Assembly (NCBI GenBank): GCA_007128995.1
Contig: SKWJ01000479.1
Span: 1-16,812, forward strand
DNA: 16,812 nucleotides
Origin: Paracoccaceae bacterium
Lineage (GTDB): Bacteria; Pseudomonadota; Alphaproteobacteria; Rhodobacterales; Rhodobacteraceae
Direction: 5' to 3'
Part shown: positions 1 to 6,588 of the stretch, piece by piece
Position numbering within the stretch: the first letter of the stretch is position 1
Layout of the letters: every line of letters begins with the position of its first letter
Position numbers and translations under genes: made by a program
Notes under the pieces: model-generated
What the model was told of the DNA's origin: nothing
The model's input: only the letters and a program-made list of their open reading frames with translations
Database searches by the model: none

Positions 1-3
1 ATT

Positions 4-80
4 TGGTAGGCGCGATCGGATTCGAACCAACGACCCCCACCATGTCAAGGTGGTGCTCTAACCAACTGAGCTACGCGCCT
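4..80 (-). tRNA. tRNA-Val: tRNA-Val (anticodon GAC)
   Basis: Read on the minus strand, the segment folds into a complete cloverleaf. The 7-bp acceptor stem is AGGCGCG/CGCGCCT, followed by A73 and an encoded CCA. The D arm is GCTC/GAGC, the anticodon stem is CCACC/GGTGG with loop TTGACAT, and the T arm carries TTCGAAT. The anticodon GAC reads valine GUC codons (and GUU by wobble, if suitably modified). The CCA is encoded in the DNA. It lies downstream of, and in the same orientation as, the TPR lipoprotein gene, with its own promoter between them. tRNA genes are common integration points, which matters because a gene-fragment junction lies about 500 bp away. Confidence 0.97.
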
Positions 81-174
81 GTACTTCCGCACTCATCCGC
101 AAGGCTTGGCCTGTGCGAAGTGGTTTACCCAACCGGGAGCATGACCGCTGAGGCCATTGCTTGGAAGAGGGGCT

Positions 175-202
175 ATTATACACGCTTCCGAGGTTCTGTA
201 AA
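175..202 (-). promoter_or_regulatory. Sigma-70-type promoter for tRNA-Val
   Basis: On the minus strand a -35 element TTTACA (202-197) is separated by 16 bp from a perfect -10 TATAAT (180-175). This is the best housekeeping promoter match I noticed in the window. It points at the tRNA, leaving a leader of roughly 85-90 nt before the mature 5' end at 80. No ORF lies between it and the tRNA. Confidence 0.75.
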
Positions 203-248
203 GCACAATTTTCCGATTTGTTGCGATTTCGCCCGGCGACCGCTTCAA

Positions 249-287
249 CCCCTTCCCAGCGGAAGGGGAGATTGCCGCTTGAATTGC
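249..287. repeat. Hairpin repeat, copy A
   Basis: A perfect 8-bp stem (249-256 with 261-268, CCCCTTCC/GGAAGGGG) closes a 4-nt CAGC loop. The downstream flank ends in GCCGCTTGAATTGC. The copy at 318-359 has the same hairpin core (CCTTCC, CAG[C/T], GGAAGG) and the same flank with small changes, so the two are related units about 70 bp apart. It may be a dispersed REP-like element or a terminator for the gene ending at 318. No T-run follows in either direction, so a classical intrinsic terminator is not supported. The rest of 81-317 shows no gene. Confidence 0.6.
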
Positions 288-317
288 ACCACTGCCCCCC
301 CATGCCGGTGGCTGCGC

Positions 318-359
318 TTACCTTCCCAGTGGAAGGTGGGAGAGGGCCGCTTGAATCGC
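318..359. repeat. Hairpin repeat, copy B, overlapping a stop codon
   Basis: Second copy of the unit at 249-287. A perfect 7-bp stem (320-326 with 331-337, ACCTTCC/GGAAGGT) closes the loop CAGT and is followed by GCCGCTTGAATCGC. The last dozen codons of the minus-strand TPR/TrpB2 fusion gene, and its TAA stop (318-320), fall inside this unit. The C-terminal residues of that protein are therefore dictated by the repeat. Confidence 0.6.
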
Positions 360-578
360 CGCTTCGGGGTAGTCGTAGTTCTGTAGCTGCCCGGCAAAAT
401 AGGCATCATAGGAGGCCATATCAAAATAACCATGTCCGGAAAGATTAAGCAGTAGGCTCTTCGCCTCGCCGCTTTCGGTGCAGCGTCGCGCCTCACGAAT
501 CGCTGCGGCGATGGCGTGGGTCGACTCCGGGGCCGGGACGATACCCTCACTGCGAGCAAATAGCACTCCCGCTTCAAA
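318..578 (-). pseudogene. 3' fragment of trpB2 fused to the TPR gene
   Basis: From about residue 787 of the fusion protein the sequence changes from TPR to FEAGVLFARSEGIVPAPEST, then HAI..AIREA, NLSGHGYFD and YDAYFAGQL. I recognise this from family knowledge as the C-terminus of TrpB2-type, PLP-dependent tryptophan synthase beta chains. There, EGIVPAPES-HAI and the NLSGHG-FD segment close the active-site domain. Only about 86 of the usual 430-450 residues are present. The PLP lysine and the glycine-rich phosphate loop are missing, so it cannot act as an enzyme, and its fusion to an exported lipoprotein would place it in the periplasm. The apparent junction is near 576-585, within residues QLETFEAG. 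It could be a real deletion or insertion, or an assembly chimera. Confidence 0.8.
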
Positions 579-2936
579 AGTTTCAAGCTGGGGGATCGCT
601 TCCTCTTCGCGGTCCAGCGCGATCATCAGGCGGCCCAGATGATATTGCACAAGCGGCTCATTGGGCAGACTCTCGGCGGCAGGCTCCAGCCGCACACGCG
701 CCTCTTCCAGATTGCCTAGTCGGAACGCGATCCAGCCATAGGTATCCTGGAAGGCGGGGATGTTGCTGTCGCGCAGCGGGCGGGCCAGTTCAGCCGCGCG
801 CGCAAGGTCTTCCTCGCTCTCGCGGTAGGTGGTCAGCATGCTGGCCAGATTGTTGGCGGCAACGATATTGTTCGGTGCCAGGGCCTGCATCTGTTCATAT
901 ATGCCGATTGCCGCGTCAAATTCGCCAGCATCTTCCAGTTCGCGCGCCCGGATCAGCAGCAAGGGTATGCTGTCAGGTGCGGCCGTCAGCCCGGCGTCAA
1001 GAACCTCGTCAGCGTCACTGTCGCGCCCTTCGCCGCGCAACAGGCCATAAAGCAGCACCGACGCATTATCTGCATCAGGACGGGCATTCAGGACTGCGCG
1101 GTAATTTTCTTCGGCTTGCTGAGCATTCCCAAGCAATGCTTCAAGATTCGCGCTGAGCAGCAGCAATTCGGGCGCGTCGGGCTGTGCGGCGATCAATTCG
1201 GCGATATAGGCGCGCGCGGCTTCGGTGCGCCCGGCGCGAACCTGAGCCGACAGCACGACAGCAACTGCTGACACATCTTCATCGCCCGGACGGACCTGAT
1301 CCTGAAGGACAGACAGGCCCTCGTCGATCTGGTTCTGGCCCAGAAGGATCGCGGCGCGCAGTTGTTGTGCCCGGCGCGGCCCCTCTTCCCCAGAGGTTTC
1401 GGCCAGCCGGTTGACAAGCGCGCCAGCCTCGGACCAGCGATTGTTGCGCAGATAATGCTCGGCCATGGCAGTCAGCAGGTTGAGATCGCTTGGCGCGCTG
1501 CGCAATGCGTCAGACAACAGCGGCTCGATCGCGCTGGTGCGGCCCTGTTCGCGCAGAAATGCCACATAGCGCAAGGTTTCCGCCGCACCATTGTTTGACG
1601 CCTGAACAGCGCGGGCCAACTGTTCGCCAGCAAGGTCTATGCTGCCATCGCGGGCAAAGGCGGCGGCCAGAAAGGTCATGATCACAGGGTTGTTGGGATC
1701 CTGTGCCTGAGCTGCGCGCAGGTCGCTTTGGGCCTGCAGCAATTCGCCGTCCTGAAGGGACCATGTCGCGCGCTGCAAGAGGGCTTCCACATGCGTGCGG
1801 TCCTGTTCCAGAATGGTCGTGACCTGAGCGCGGGCATCGTCTTCGCGGCCAAGTTGCAGATACATTCCCGCAAGCTGAATGCGCAGTTCGCGCTGGGTGT
1901 TGGATTGTTCGGACTCGGCGATGATCGTCTCAAGCGTCGAGATGGCCTGTTCCGTTGCCCCGTCGCGGAAATCCAGCAAGGCCAGGGCAGCGCGGAATGT
2001 GTTGACAGCGTTCGCTTCCTCGGTGTCGCGGACAAGGCGTTCCAACTCGGCGCGTGCGGCGCTCTGGCCCTGCACGGCTTCCAGAAAGCCGACCACAGTC
2101 ATCTTGCGATCCGTTTCATCCGGATGGGCTTCGGCCTGTGCCCGCAGGAAAGCTTCGGCACGATCCGGTCTGTCCTGTGACATGTACCAGCGCACCAGTT
2201 CCTGTTCGATATCCTGATTGCGTGGGAACAGCTCGAACATCATTTCCAGCTGTTCGGTCACGGCATCGGTTTCACCCAGATCATGCAGCAGGCGCACTTT
2301 GGTGTAGTGCAGGCGCTCGTCCATCGGGCGCAGGGCGATGGCGGCCTCAATATCGGGGCGCGCGCTGGCCGGTTCCGGGCTGCTGATCAGGTAATCAATC
2401 GCGATTCGGCGCAGAAGGATCTCTTCGGGTTGATCGGCGATCAGGCCTGCGACATTCTGATAGATCGCGGACTGGGCGGCAGTGTCGCGCTCGCGCACCG
2501 CTTCGCGATAATCAAGCGCGATCTGCAGCAGCACCGAACGCGGCGCATCCGGATCGAGTTCAAGAGCGGCTTCACCATGGCGGCGCGCCTCTTCCCAGTT
2601 GTTCTGGTCTATTGCGGATTCGGCAAGAATATGGCGAACTTCAAGATTGTCGGGGTCCTGCTCTACCAGAAGCAGATAATGGCGCATCGCCATAGATGTA
2701 TCGCCCTGCTCCAGATTGAGATCGGCGAACAGTCTGCGTGCTTCCAGATGGGTGCCGTTATAGCGGAAGACATTGCGCAGCTCGAGCAGCGCACGCGTGA
2801 CATCGCCCCGCTCGACCAGCTCCAGTGCGGTATTGTAGTGGCGCTCTGCACGGTCTTCCGAATTTTCGCAGGCGGCAAGGGCCAGCGCGGCTGCAAGGGT
2901 CAGGGCCAGGACGCGGCCAGTCTTGAATAGGGTCAT
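318..2936 (-). CDS. prsT: PrsT-like TPR lipoprotein with TrpB2-derived C-terminus
   Basis: An 872-residue protein. It starts with a lipoprotein signal: a basic n-region, a hydrophobic core at residues 9-22 and a lipobox ending A-A-C at Cys23. E24 at +2 fits outer-membrane sorting as judged by the E. coli rule. Residues from about 28 to 785 are continuous TPR-type helix pairs (motifs such as ALLELRNVFRYNGTHLEARR and LGNLEEARVRLEPAAESLPN). Length, lipobox and repeats match the PrsT-type TPR lipoproteins of PEP-CTERM EPS loci, thought to scaffold polysaccharide assembly or export. Start chosen at 2936 because the lipoprotein signal begins there, with GGAAG 5 nt upstream; the open frame runs on to 3134 but that extension looks non-coding. 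Oddity: the last 86 or so residues are TrpB2 C-terminus (separate entry). It lies 234 bp downstream of the sugar transferase on the same strand. Confidence 0.85.
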   Translation of the reverse strand: MTLFKTGRVLALTLAAALALAACENSEDRAERHYNTALELVERGDVTRALLELRNVFRYNGTHLEARRLFADLNLEQGDTSMAMRHYLLLVEQDPDNLEVRHILAESAIDQNNWEEARRHGEAALELDPDAPRSVLLQIALDYREAVRERDTAAQSAIYQNVAGLIADQPEEILLRRIAIDYLISSPEPASARPDIEAAIALRPMDERLHYTKVRLLHDLGETDAVTEQLEMMFELFPRNQDIEQELVRWYMSQDRPDRAEAFLRAQAEAHPDETDRKMTVVGFLEAVQGQSAARAELERLVRDTEEANAVNTFRAALALLDFRDGATEQAISTLETIIAESEQSNTQRELRIQLAGMYLQLGREDDARAQVTTILEQDRTHVEALLQRATWSLQDGELLQAQSDLRAAQAQDPNNPVIMTFLAAAFARDGSIDLAGEQLARAVQASNNGAAETLRYVAFLREQGRTSAIEPLLSDALRSAPSDLNLLTAMAEHYLRNNRWSEAGALVNRLAETSGEEGPRRAQQLRAAILLGQNQIDEGLSVLQDQVRPGDEDVSAVAVVLSAQVRAGRTEAARAYIAELIAAQPDAPELLLLSANLEALLGNAQQAEENYRAVLNARPDADNASVLLYGLLRGEGRDSDADEVLDAGLTAAPDSIPLLLIRARELEDAGEFDAAIGIYEQMQALAPNNIVAANNLASMLTTYRESEEDLARAAELARPLRDSNIPAFQDTYGWIAFRLGNLEEARVRLEPAAESLPNEPLVQYHLGRLMIALDREEEAIPQLETFEAGVLFARSEGIVPAPESTHAIAAAIREARRCTESGEAKSLLLNLSGHGYFDMASYDAYFAGQLQNYDYPEAAIQAALSHLPLGR

Positions 2937-3075
2937 GTGTCTTCCGATTCCGTCATACTCGCGAAAATACATTGTCGTCATGCAGTACAACCGCAGACGC
3001 GGGAATAGTCCGATTGGCATACTCTGAAAAAACGACAATTTCGAGACTTCATTCGCGGGGTTCCGAACGGAAAGC

Positions 3076-3089
3076 GACAAAATTTTGTC
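3076..3089. promoter_or_regulatory. Perfect 14-bp palindrome upstream of the TPR gene
   Basis: GACAAAATTTTGTC is perfectly symmetric and lies about 140 bp upstream of the TPR start, in the gap between the sugar transferase and TPR genes (2937-3170). TTGTCG-like half-sites recur nearby on the minus strand (around 3030-3037) and inverted near 2973-2980, and TTCCG-AA-CGGAA sits at 3061-3072. This clustering in an AT-rich gap suggests a regulator-binding region and a separate promoter for the TPR gene. No -35/-10 pair is convincing (weak candidate TTGTAC-N15-TATTTT about 30 bp upstream of the start). Confidence 0.4.
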
Positions 3090-3170
3090 AGAAAATTGTG
3101 TAAGAGTGTGTTGTGACGCCTTCACAGACGCCAAAACACACCTCCAGGACTCGGCTCAGATGGTCGCGAC

Positions 3171-3854
3171 TCAGTATCCGGTCCCGCGCAGCACCACCCG
3201 GAAGGTGGCAACAATGAGGCGGATATCCGTGAGCAGCGAGATTCGCTCGCGATAGAGCGTGTCATAGCTGGCGCGATCGGCAAAGCTGCTCAGATTGCGC
3301 TTGGACACCTGCCACGGGCCAGTGATGCCCGGGCGCAGGCATTCGTAATCCCGGCCGGGATACAGGGCGCGCTGGCACGGCATCATCGGGCGCGGGCCGA
3401 CAATGCTCATCTGACCCCAGAACACGTTCCACAATTGCGGCAGTTCATCCAGCGACGTCTTGCGCAGCACCGCGCCGAAACGGGTGATTCTGGGATCGTC
3501 TTTCAACTTCTGCGAGCGTTCCCATTCTTTGCGCGCGTCCGGGTTTGCCGTCAGATAGGCCTCGAGCCGTTCATCGGCATCGTGCACCATGCTGCGCAAT
3601 TTCCACATCCGGTACACCTTGCCCCCCATGCCGACACGAGGTTGCGTATAGAAGGGCTTGCCCCCGTCAAGCGCGACCAGCGCCGCAAGAATAAGGACAA
3701 CAGGCAAAACAACTGGAAGGGCAATCAGGACAAGCAGGATATCCAGTCCGCGCTTTACGACACGGGCGTAAAGACCGCGATCTGCAAGGGTGTGATGCTT
3801 TGAAACTTCGTGCGTACTCTCGTCACTGACCAAACCGACCATGTGTAGCGTCAT
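3171..3854 (-). CDS. ExoY/WcaJ-type priming sugar transferase (short form)
   Basis: A 227-residue bacterial sugar transferase. These enzymes transfer a sugar-1-phosphate (Glc, Gal or GlcNAc type; not predictable here) to undecaprenyl phosphate and so start EPS repeat-unit synthesis at the inner membrane. Seen: one hydrophobic segment (residues 37-62), then the catalytic core motifs KLRSM (85-89), DDPRITRFG (119-127), SLDELPQLWN (134-143, including the D-E pair), SIVGPRP (150-156) and PGITGPWQV (175-183). Length and the single N-terminal membrane segment match the ExoY-like short family; the WbaP/WcaJ four-helix domain is absent. The start at 3854 is supported by AAAGGA 7 nt upstream. It is transcribed divergently from the wza-like gene and precedes the TPR gene. 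It is the only glycosyl-transfer enzyme in the window. Confidence 0.93.
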   Translation of the reverse strand: MTLHMVGLVSDESTHEVSKHHTLADRGLYARVVKRGLDILLVLIALPVVLPVVLILAALVALDGGKPFYTQPRVGMGGKVYRMWKLRSMVHDADERLEAYLTANPDARKEWERSQKLKDDPRITRFGAVLRKTSLDELPQLWNVFWGQMSIVGPRPMMPCQRALYPGRDYECLRPGITGPWQVSKRNLSSFADRASYDTLYRERISLLTDIRLIVATFRVVLRGTGY

Positions 3855-3995
3855 ATTCTGTCCTTTCGAAGCTCGAACAGACGGTCACCGGAGATCGGAC
3901 TGCCGTGAACGTCTGTCGTGCTGCGGAAAAATTCTGTTCCAATCTGCTCAGTGTCATCGCATCTATTCGTGTCAAATTATCAAAATATTGACCAA

Positions 3996-4010
3996 TTAAC
4001 CAATGATTAA
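3996..4010. promoter_or_regulatory. Candidate CtrA box TTAA-N7-TTAA
   Basis: TTAACCAATGATTAA has two TTAA half-sites separated by exactly 7 bp, the spacing recognised by the alphaproteobacterial response regulator CtrA (consensus TTAA-N7-TTAAC). The site overlaps the candidate -35 region of a plus-strand promoter, the usual position for CtrA activation. It is also upstream of the divergent sugar transferase. The base after the second half-site is A rather than C. Function is inferred only. Confidence 0.5.
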
Positions 4011-4037
4011 ACACAAATTTGGTAAAGACGCTATATT
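4008..4037 (+). promoter_or_regulatory. Candidate promoter for the wza-like operon
   Basis: TAAACA (4008-4013), an 18-bp spacer and TATATT (4032-4037) give a moderate sigma-70-type pair directed at the wza-like gene. The weak -35 overlaps the second half of the CtrA-like box, which would fit an activator-dependent promoter. The predicted transcript would begin near 4044, about 330 nt before the start codon. Confidence 0.3.
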
Positions 4038-4058
4038 AGGCGGCAAGCCATTGTGCAA

Positions 4059-4089
4059 TATGCAAAAATTAGCAGCATATTTTTGCATA
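4059..4089. promoter_or_regulatory. 31-bp dyad, operator or leader hairpin
   Basis: Two perfect 11-bp arms, TATGCAAAAAT (4059-4069) and ATTTTTGCATA (4079-4089), flank a 9-nt spacer. The arm length and AT-rich composition suit a dimeric DNA-binding protein. It lies just downstream of the candidate TATATT -10, so a bound protein would block transcription; in RNA it would form a hairpin. No U-run follows, so it is not a standard terminator. Confidence 0.5.
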
Positions 4090-4377
4090 AAGAGAGGCGA
4101 CTTGCCCCACATGCCGGGTGGCGGTTGATTCTGCCCCTACCACTGTCGATTCGCACAGCCCCGCGGATCTGGCGGTGAATCCCGTGCGCCCTAGGGTTGA
4201 GACGGTGGCGCGGGCGCGCGCGTTCGCGTTGCGGATTTGCAACAAACTCTGCCGGGGCGGGCATTTGCGGGCCAATGTGCTTGAAAAGGCTTTTCCAAAC
4301 CCCGTCTCGCCGATACACCTTTGAAAAACAGGGGGCGCGCAAGCGTGCCCAGAAAAATTGCACGAGGGATTGCAGGC

Positions 4378-4980
4378 ATGATGAGGTTTATTCGAACATG
4401 TGTTCTGGCGTTTGTCGCGTCCACCGTGGCATTTATCTTCAGCGGTGCAGCCAGCCACGCGCAATCAAGCTATCGTCTTGCGCCCGGTGATGTGCTGCGC
4501 TTCGAGGTGCTTGAGGACAGCAGCCTGAACCGGACATTGCTGGTTGCGCCAGACGGGCGCATCGCCGTTCCGCTGGTCGGCACCGTGGTAGCCGGGGGGC
4601 AAACGCTCGACACGCTCCGGTCTGATCTGGCCTCTCGGCTTGCGCCCAATTTCGCAGCCCCTCCTACCGTCTTCGTGGCGCTCGAAAACCGGCCGGACCC
4701 GCGTGAAGAAACGCCAAGTCTGATCGGTATCTACGTCATGGGTGAGTCGCGCAGCCCGGGCCGGATCGAGGTTCTGGAAGGCACCACTGTGCTGCAGTTC
4801 TTTGCAACGATGGGCGGATTCACGAATTTCGCAGCGCAGCGCCGCATTCAATTGCGCCGGGGTGCAACGACTTGGGGTATCGACTACCGCGCAATCGAGG
4901 CGGGAACCAGCGATTCCGGGTCTGTAACGCTGATGGATGGCGATATATTCATCATCCCGCAACGCCGCCTGTTCGAATAA
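4378..4980 (+). CDS. Short Wza-type polysaccharide export protein (periplasmic/outer membrane)
   Basis: A 200-residue export protein. A signal peptide (residues 1-28, ending A-S-H-A) is followed by the Poly_export domain (about 31-101: YRLAPGDVLRFEVLED, then LLVAPDGRIAVPLVGTV). Next comes an SLBB-type beta-grasp domain (about 117-195: GIYVMGESRSPGRIEV, then MGGFTNFA and DGDIFIIPQR). Family members build the periplasmic and outer-membrane channel for EPS. No lipobox cysteine and no C-terminal amphipathic Wza helix are seen, so it is the short EpsE-like form and may depend on the barrel encoded next. Start at ATG 4378 (a second ATG follows at once), with GAGG upstream; an in-frame TTG at 4321 would give an arginine-rich extension before the signal and lacks a ribosome site. 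The barrel gene follows after 12 bp. Confidence 0.9.
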   Translation: MMRFIRTCVLAFVASTVAFIFSGAASHAQSSYRLAPGDVLRFEVLEDSSLNRTLLVAPDGRIAVPLVGTVVAGGQTLDTLRSDLASRLAPNFAAPPTVFVALENRPDPREETPSLIGIYVMGESRSPGRIEVLEGTTVLQFFATMGGFTNFAAQRRIQLRRGATTWGIDYRAIEAGTSDSGSVTLMDGDIFIIPQRRLFE

Positions 4981-4992
4981 GGAGCGGTCAGA

Positions 4993-6294
4993 ATGGCCAC
5001 CCCGTTTCGCGCGCATGCCTCACGCAGCCGCCGCTCTGCCCGATTCGGCAAGGTCGCGGCGCTCTCGGCAGCGCTTTGCCTGGGGCTTGGGTTGTCGCCG
5101 ATCATCGCGCAGGACGGAGGCGGTCTGACCTATCGGCTGGGCGTGTCGCAGGATTTCCGGGGACGCAGCAACCCTGGGCTCAGTTCTCCGTCCTCCGATA
5201 CCGATCTGACCGCCCGGACCAACCTGAATTTCGGCTTCTCATCCGAGACACGGGTTGAATCGTTCAACTTCAATGCGCGCGGGTCGATTGTTGCCAGTAA
5301 CAATGGTGAATCGCAATTTCTGGGCGACCCATCTTTTTCGGCAGGGTATAGTCGTCGGAACGCCAGCATGGAATTCAGTCTGGGGGCATTCGTCAACCAG
5401 AGCCGGATCACGACCTCTGATCTGCTTCTTGAAGAGCTGGAAGAAGGCTTTGGTGAGGAAGATGGCCAAGTCAGTCTGACAATAATCGAAACCAGTGCGA
5501 CCCGGCGCCGCTATGGCGGCAATGCGCGGCTGGAGTTCGGGCGCGATGCGCCGTTCGGGGGCTCTGTCTTCGCCAGTCAGCAAGAGACGCGATATTCGGG
5601 CACAAACAATCCTGATCTTGTTGACAGCACCCGGCGCAGCGCAGGCGTGTCGCTGCGATTCGATCTGACTGAAGTGCTGCGGCTAAACACCGGCGTCTCG
5701 GTCAGTCAGTTTGACGAGGTCGGCTCTCCGATGCGGCAGACCGAAAGATACTCGCTCGGGTTGGCGCTTGACCGCCCCGACGGAAACTATTCCGTGAGCC
5801 TGTCCAGCGTGCAGACACCCGAGGGCGGGCGCAACAGCCTGTCCTTTGGCCGGCAACTTGAACTGCCCCGCGGTACGCTGGGCCTCAGCGCCGGGCTCAA
5901 TGTCTCACCGGGTGGGTCGCCGGGGCTGATCGGCGCCGTGTCCTGGAGTGAAGACACACCCAACGGGTCTGTCGGTGTGTCACTGTCACGCTCTGTCACG
6001 TCCGACACGCGCGACCGTGAAACCGTGGTGACGCGGTTCAATGCGCGGACAACCCAGAACCTGACACCTGATCTTGTCGGGCAGGCCAACCTTGGGTTGC
6101 AGGAAAACACACGCAGCGACACCGACGAGACGATCCGCAATCTGACAGTTTCGGCCAGCGTCCGCTATGCGTTGACACCGGATTGGGGGCTTCGGGCCGG
6201 GGCGGATCACCGCATCCGCAGGGCCGAGGCGACCACTGCATCTTCCTCCAGCCTGTTCCTGACACTGGACCGGGAATTTCTTATGCGTCGCTAG
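4993..6294 (+). CDS. Putative outer-membrane beta-barrel protein of the EPS locus
   Basis: A 433-residue protein with GGAG 8 nt before the ATG, 12 bp after the wza-like gene, so probably co-translated with it. The N-terminus has an arginine-rich stretch and a hydrophobic segment (about 20-39), with a likely signal cleavage near IIAQ-DGG (residue 40). The mature part is Gly/Ser/Thr/Asn-rich with alternating polar and hydrophobic residues (for example LNFGFSSETRVESFNFNARG) and repeated S/T-L-R-turn segments, typical of transmembrane beta-strands. It ends LFLTLDREFLMRR; the last residue is not aromatic, although many barrels end in F or Y. Position suggests the counterpart of the barrel proteins encoded in PEP-CTERM/XrtA EPS loci, perhaps the outer-membrane exit for the polymer. 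The barrel call is from sequence texture and context, not from a recognised domain. Confidence 0.7.
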   Translation: MATPFRAHASRSRRSARFGKVAALSAALCLGLGLSPIIAQDGGGLTYRLGVSQDFRGRSNPGLSSPSSDTDLTARTNLNFGFSSETRVESFNFNARGSIVASNNGESQFLGDPSFSAGYSRRNASMEFSLGAFVNQSRITTSDLLLEELEEGFGEEDGQVSLTIIETSATRRRYGGNARLEFGRDAPFGGSVFASQQETRYSGTNNPDLVDSTRRSAGVSLRFDLTEVLRLNTGVSVSQFDEVGSPMRQTERYSLGLALDRPDGNYSVSLSSVQTPEGGRNSLSFGRQLELPRGTLGLSAGLNVSPGGSPGLIGAVSWSEDTPNGSVGVSLSRSVTSDTRDRETVVTRFNARTTQNLTPDLVGQANLGLQENTRSDTDETIRNLTVSASVRYALTPDWGLRAGADHRIRRAEATTASSSSLFLTLDREFLMRR

Positions 6295-6301
6295 CGTGCG
6301 C

Positions 6302-6317
6302 CACCTTGCGAAAGGTG
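6302..6317 (+). terminator. GNRA-loop hairpin after the barrel gene
   Basis: CACCTT (6302-6307) and AAGGTG (6312-6317) pair around a GCGA tetraloop, 7 nt after the barrel stop codon. A second, 10-bp palindrome GCTTTAAAGC follows at 6328-6337. No T-run follows, so it may stabilise an mRNA 3' end or act as a weak terminator. The remainder of 6295-6588 shows no gene with a ribosome site. Confidence 0.35.
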
Positions 6318-6588
6318 TCCACTGACAGCTTTAAAGCCCTTTGCGGTCAAATCCTGCGCAGCTTTGCTCGCAGAACCTCTCTGTGTGAAAAGTCCCGCAG
6401 TGCGGCCTGTCGCGCCTGCATCGCCCAAGTCGCGGGAACCATTCGTCACGTGGCGACGACTGGAGGCACGACGCGACGCGCTGCGTACGCTGCTCTAGCA
6501 GGATATTCATCCTTTCGGCAGAGACTTCGATATGGCCAACCGCAATCCAGCGGTGCCGGACCCCTGCCTGCCGAAAAGGAACAGTCTC

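Larger units (their letters stand above)
3855..4377. other. Divergent control region of the EPS locus
   Basis: A 523-bp gap between the divergent sugar transferase and wza-like genes. Its left part (about 3955-4095) is clearly AT-rich and holds the CtrA-like box, the candidate promoter and the dyad listed separately. The right part (4096-4377) is GC-rich, lacks good ribosome sites and codon bias, and would be a long leader for the wza-like gene. A minor inverted repeat, GAAAAG-G-CTTTTC, lies near 4283-4295. On the minus strand TTGACA (3975-3970) is a possible -35 for the sugar transferase, but no good -10 follows. I see no protein gene here. Confidence 0.6.

Noticed and set aside
2283..2930. 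215-codon plus-strand frame opposite the TPR gene
   Set aside because: Shadow of the TPR/lipoprotein coding strand, with no ribosome site or domain signal.
2937..3134. N-terminal extension of the TPR protein to 3134
   Set aside because: The extension lacks a ribosome site and would bury the lipoprotein signal that starts at 2936; this stretch has intergenic composition.
4321..4377. TTG start at 4321 for the wza-like gene
   Set aside because: No ribosome site, and it adds an Arg/Lys-rich segment ahead of a complete signal peptide beginning at 4378.
5002..5060. Twin-arginine (Tat) signal in the barrel protein
   Set aside because: There is an S-R-R stretch, but the rest does not follow S-R-R-x-F-L-K and outer-membrane barrels use Sec.
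6532..6588. Earlier ATG (6532) for the spike-base-like gene
   Set aside because: Poor ribosome site compared with AAGGA before 6589, and the family N-terminus (M-x-N-P-F) begins at 6589.
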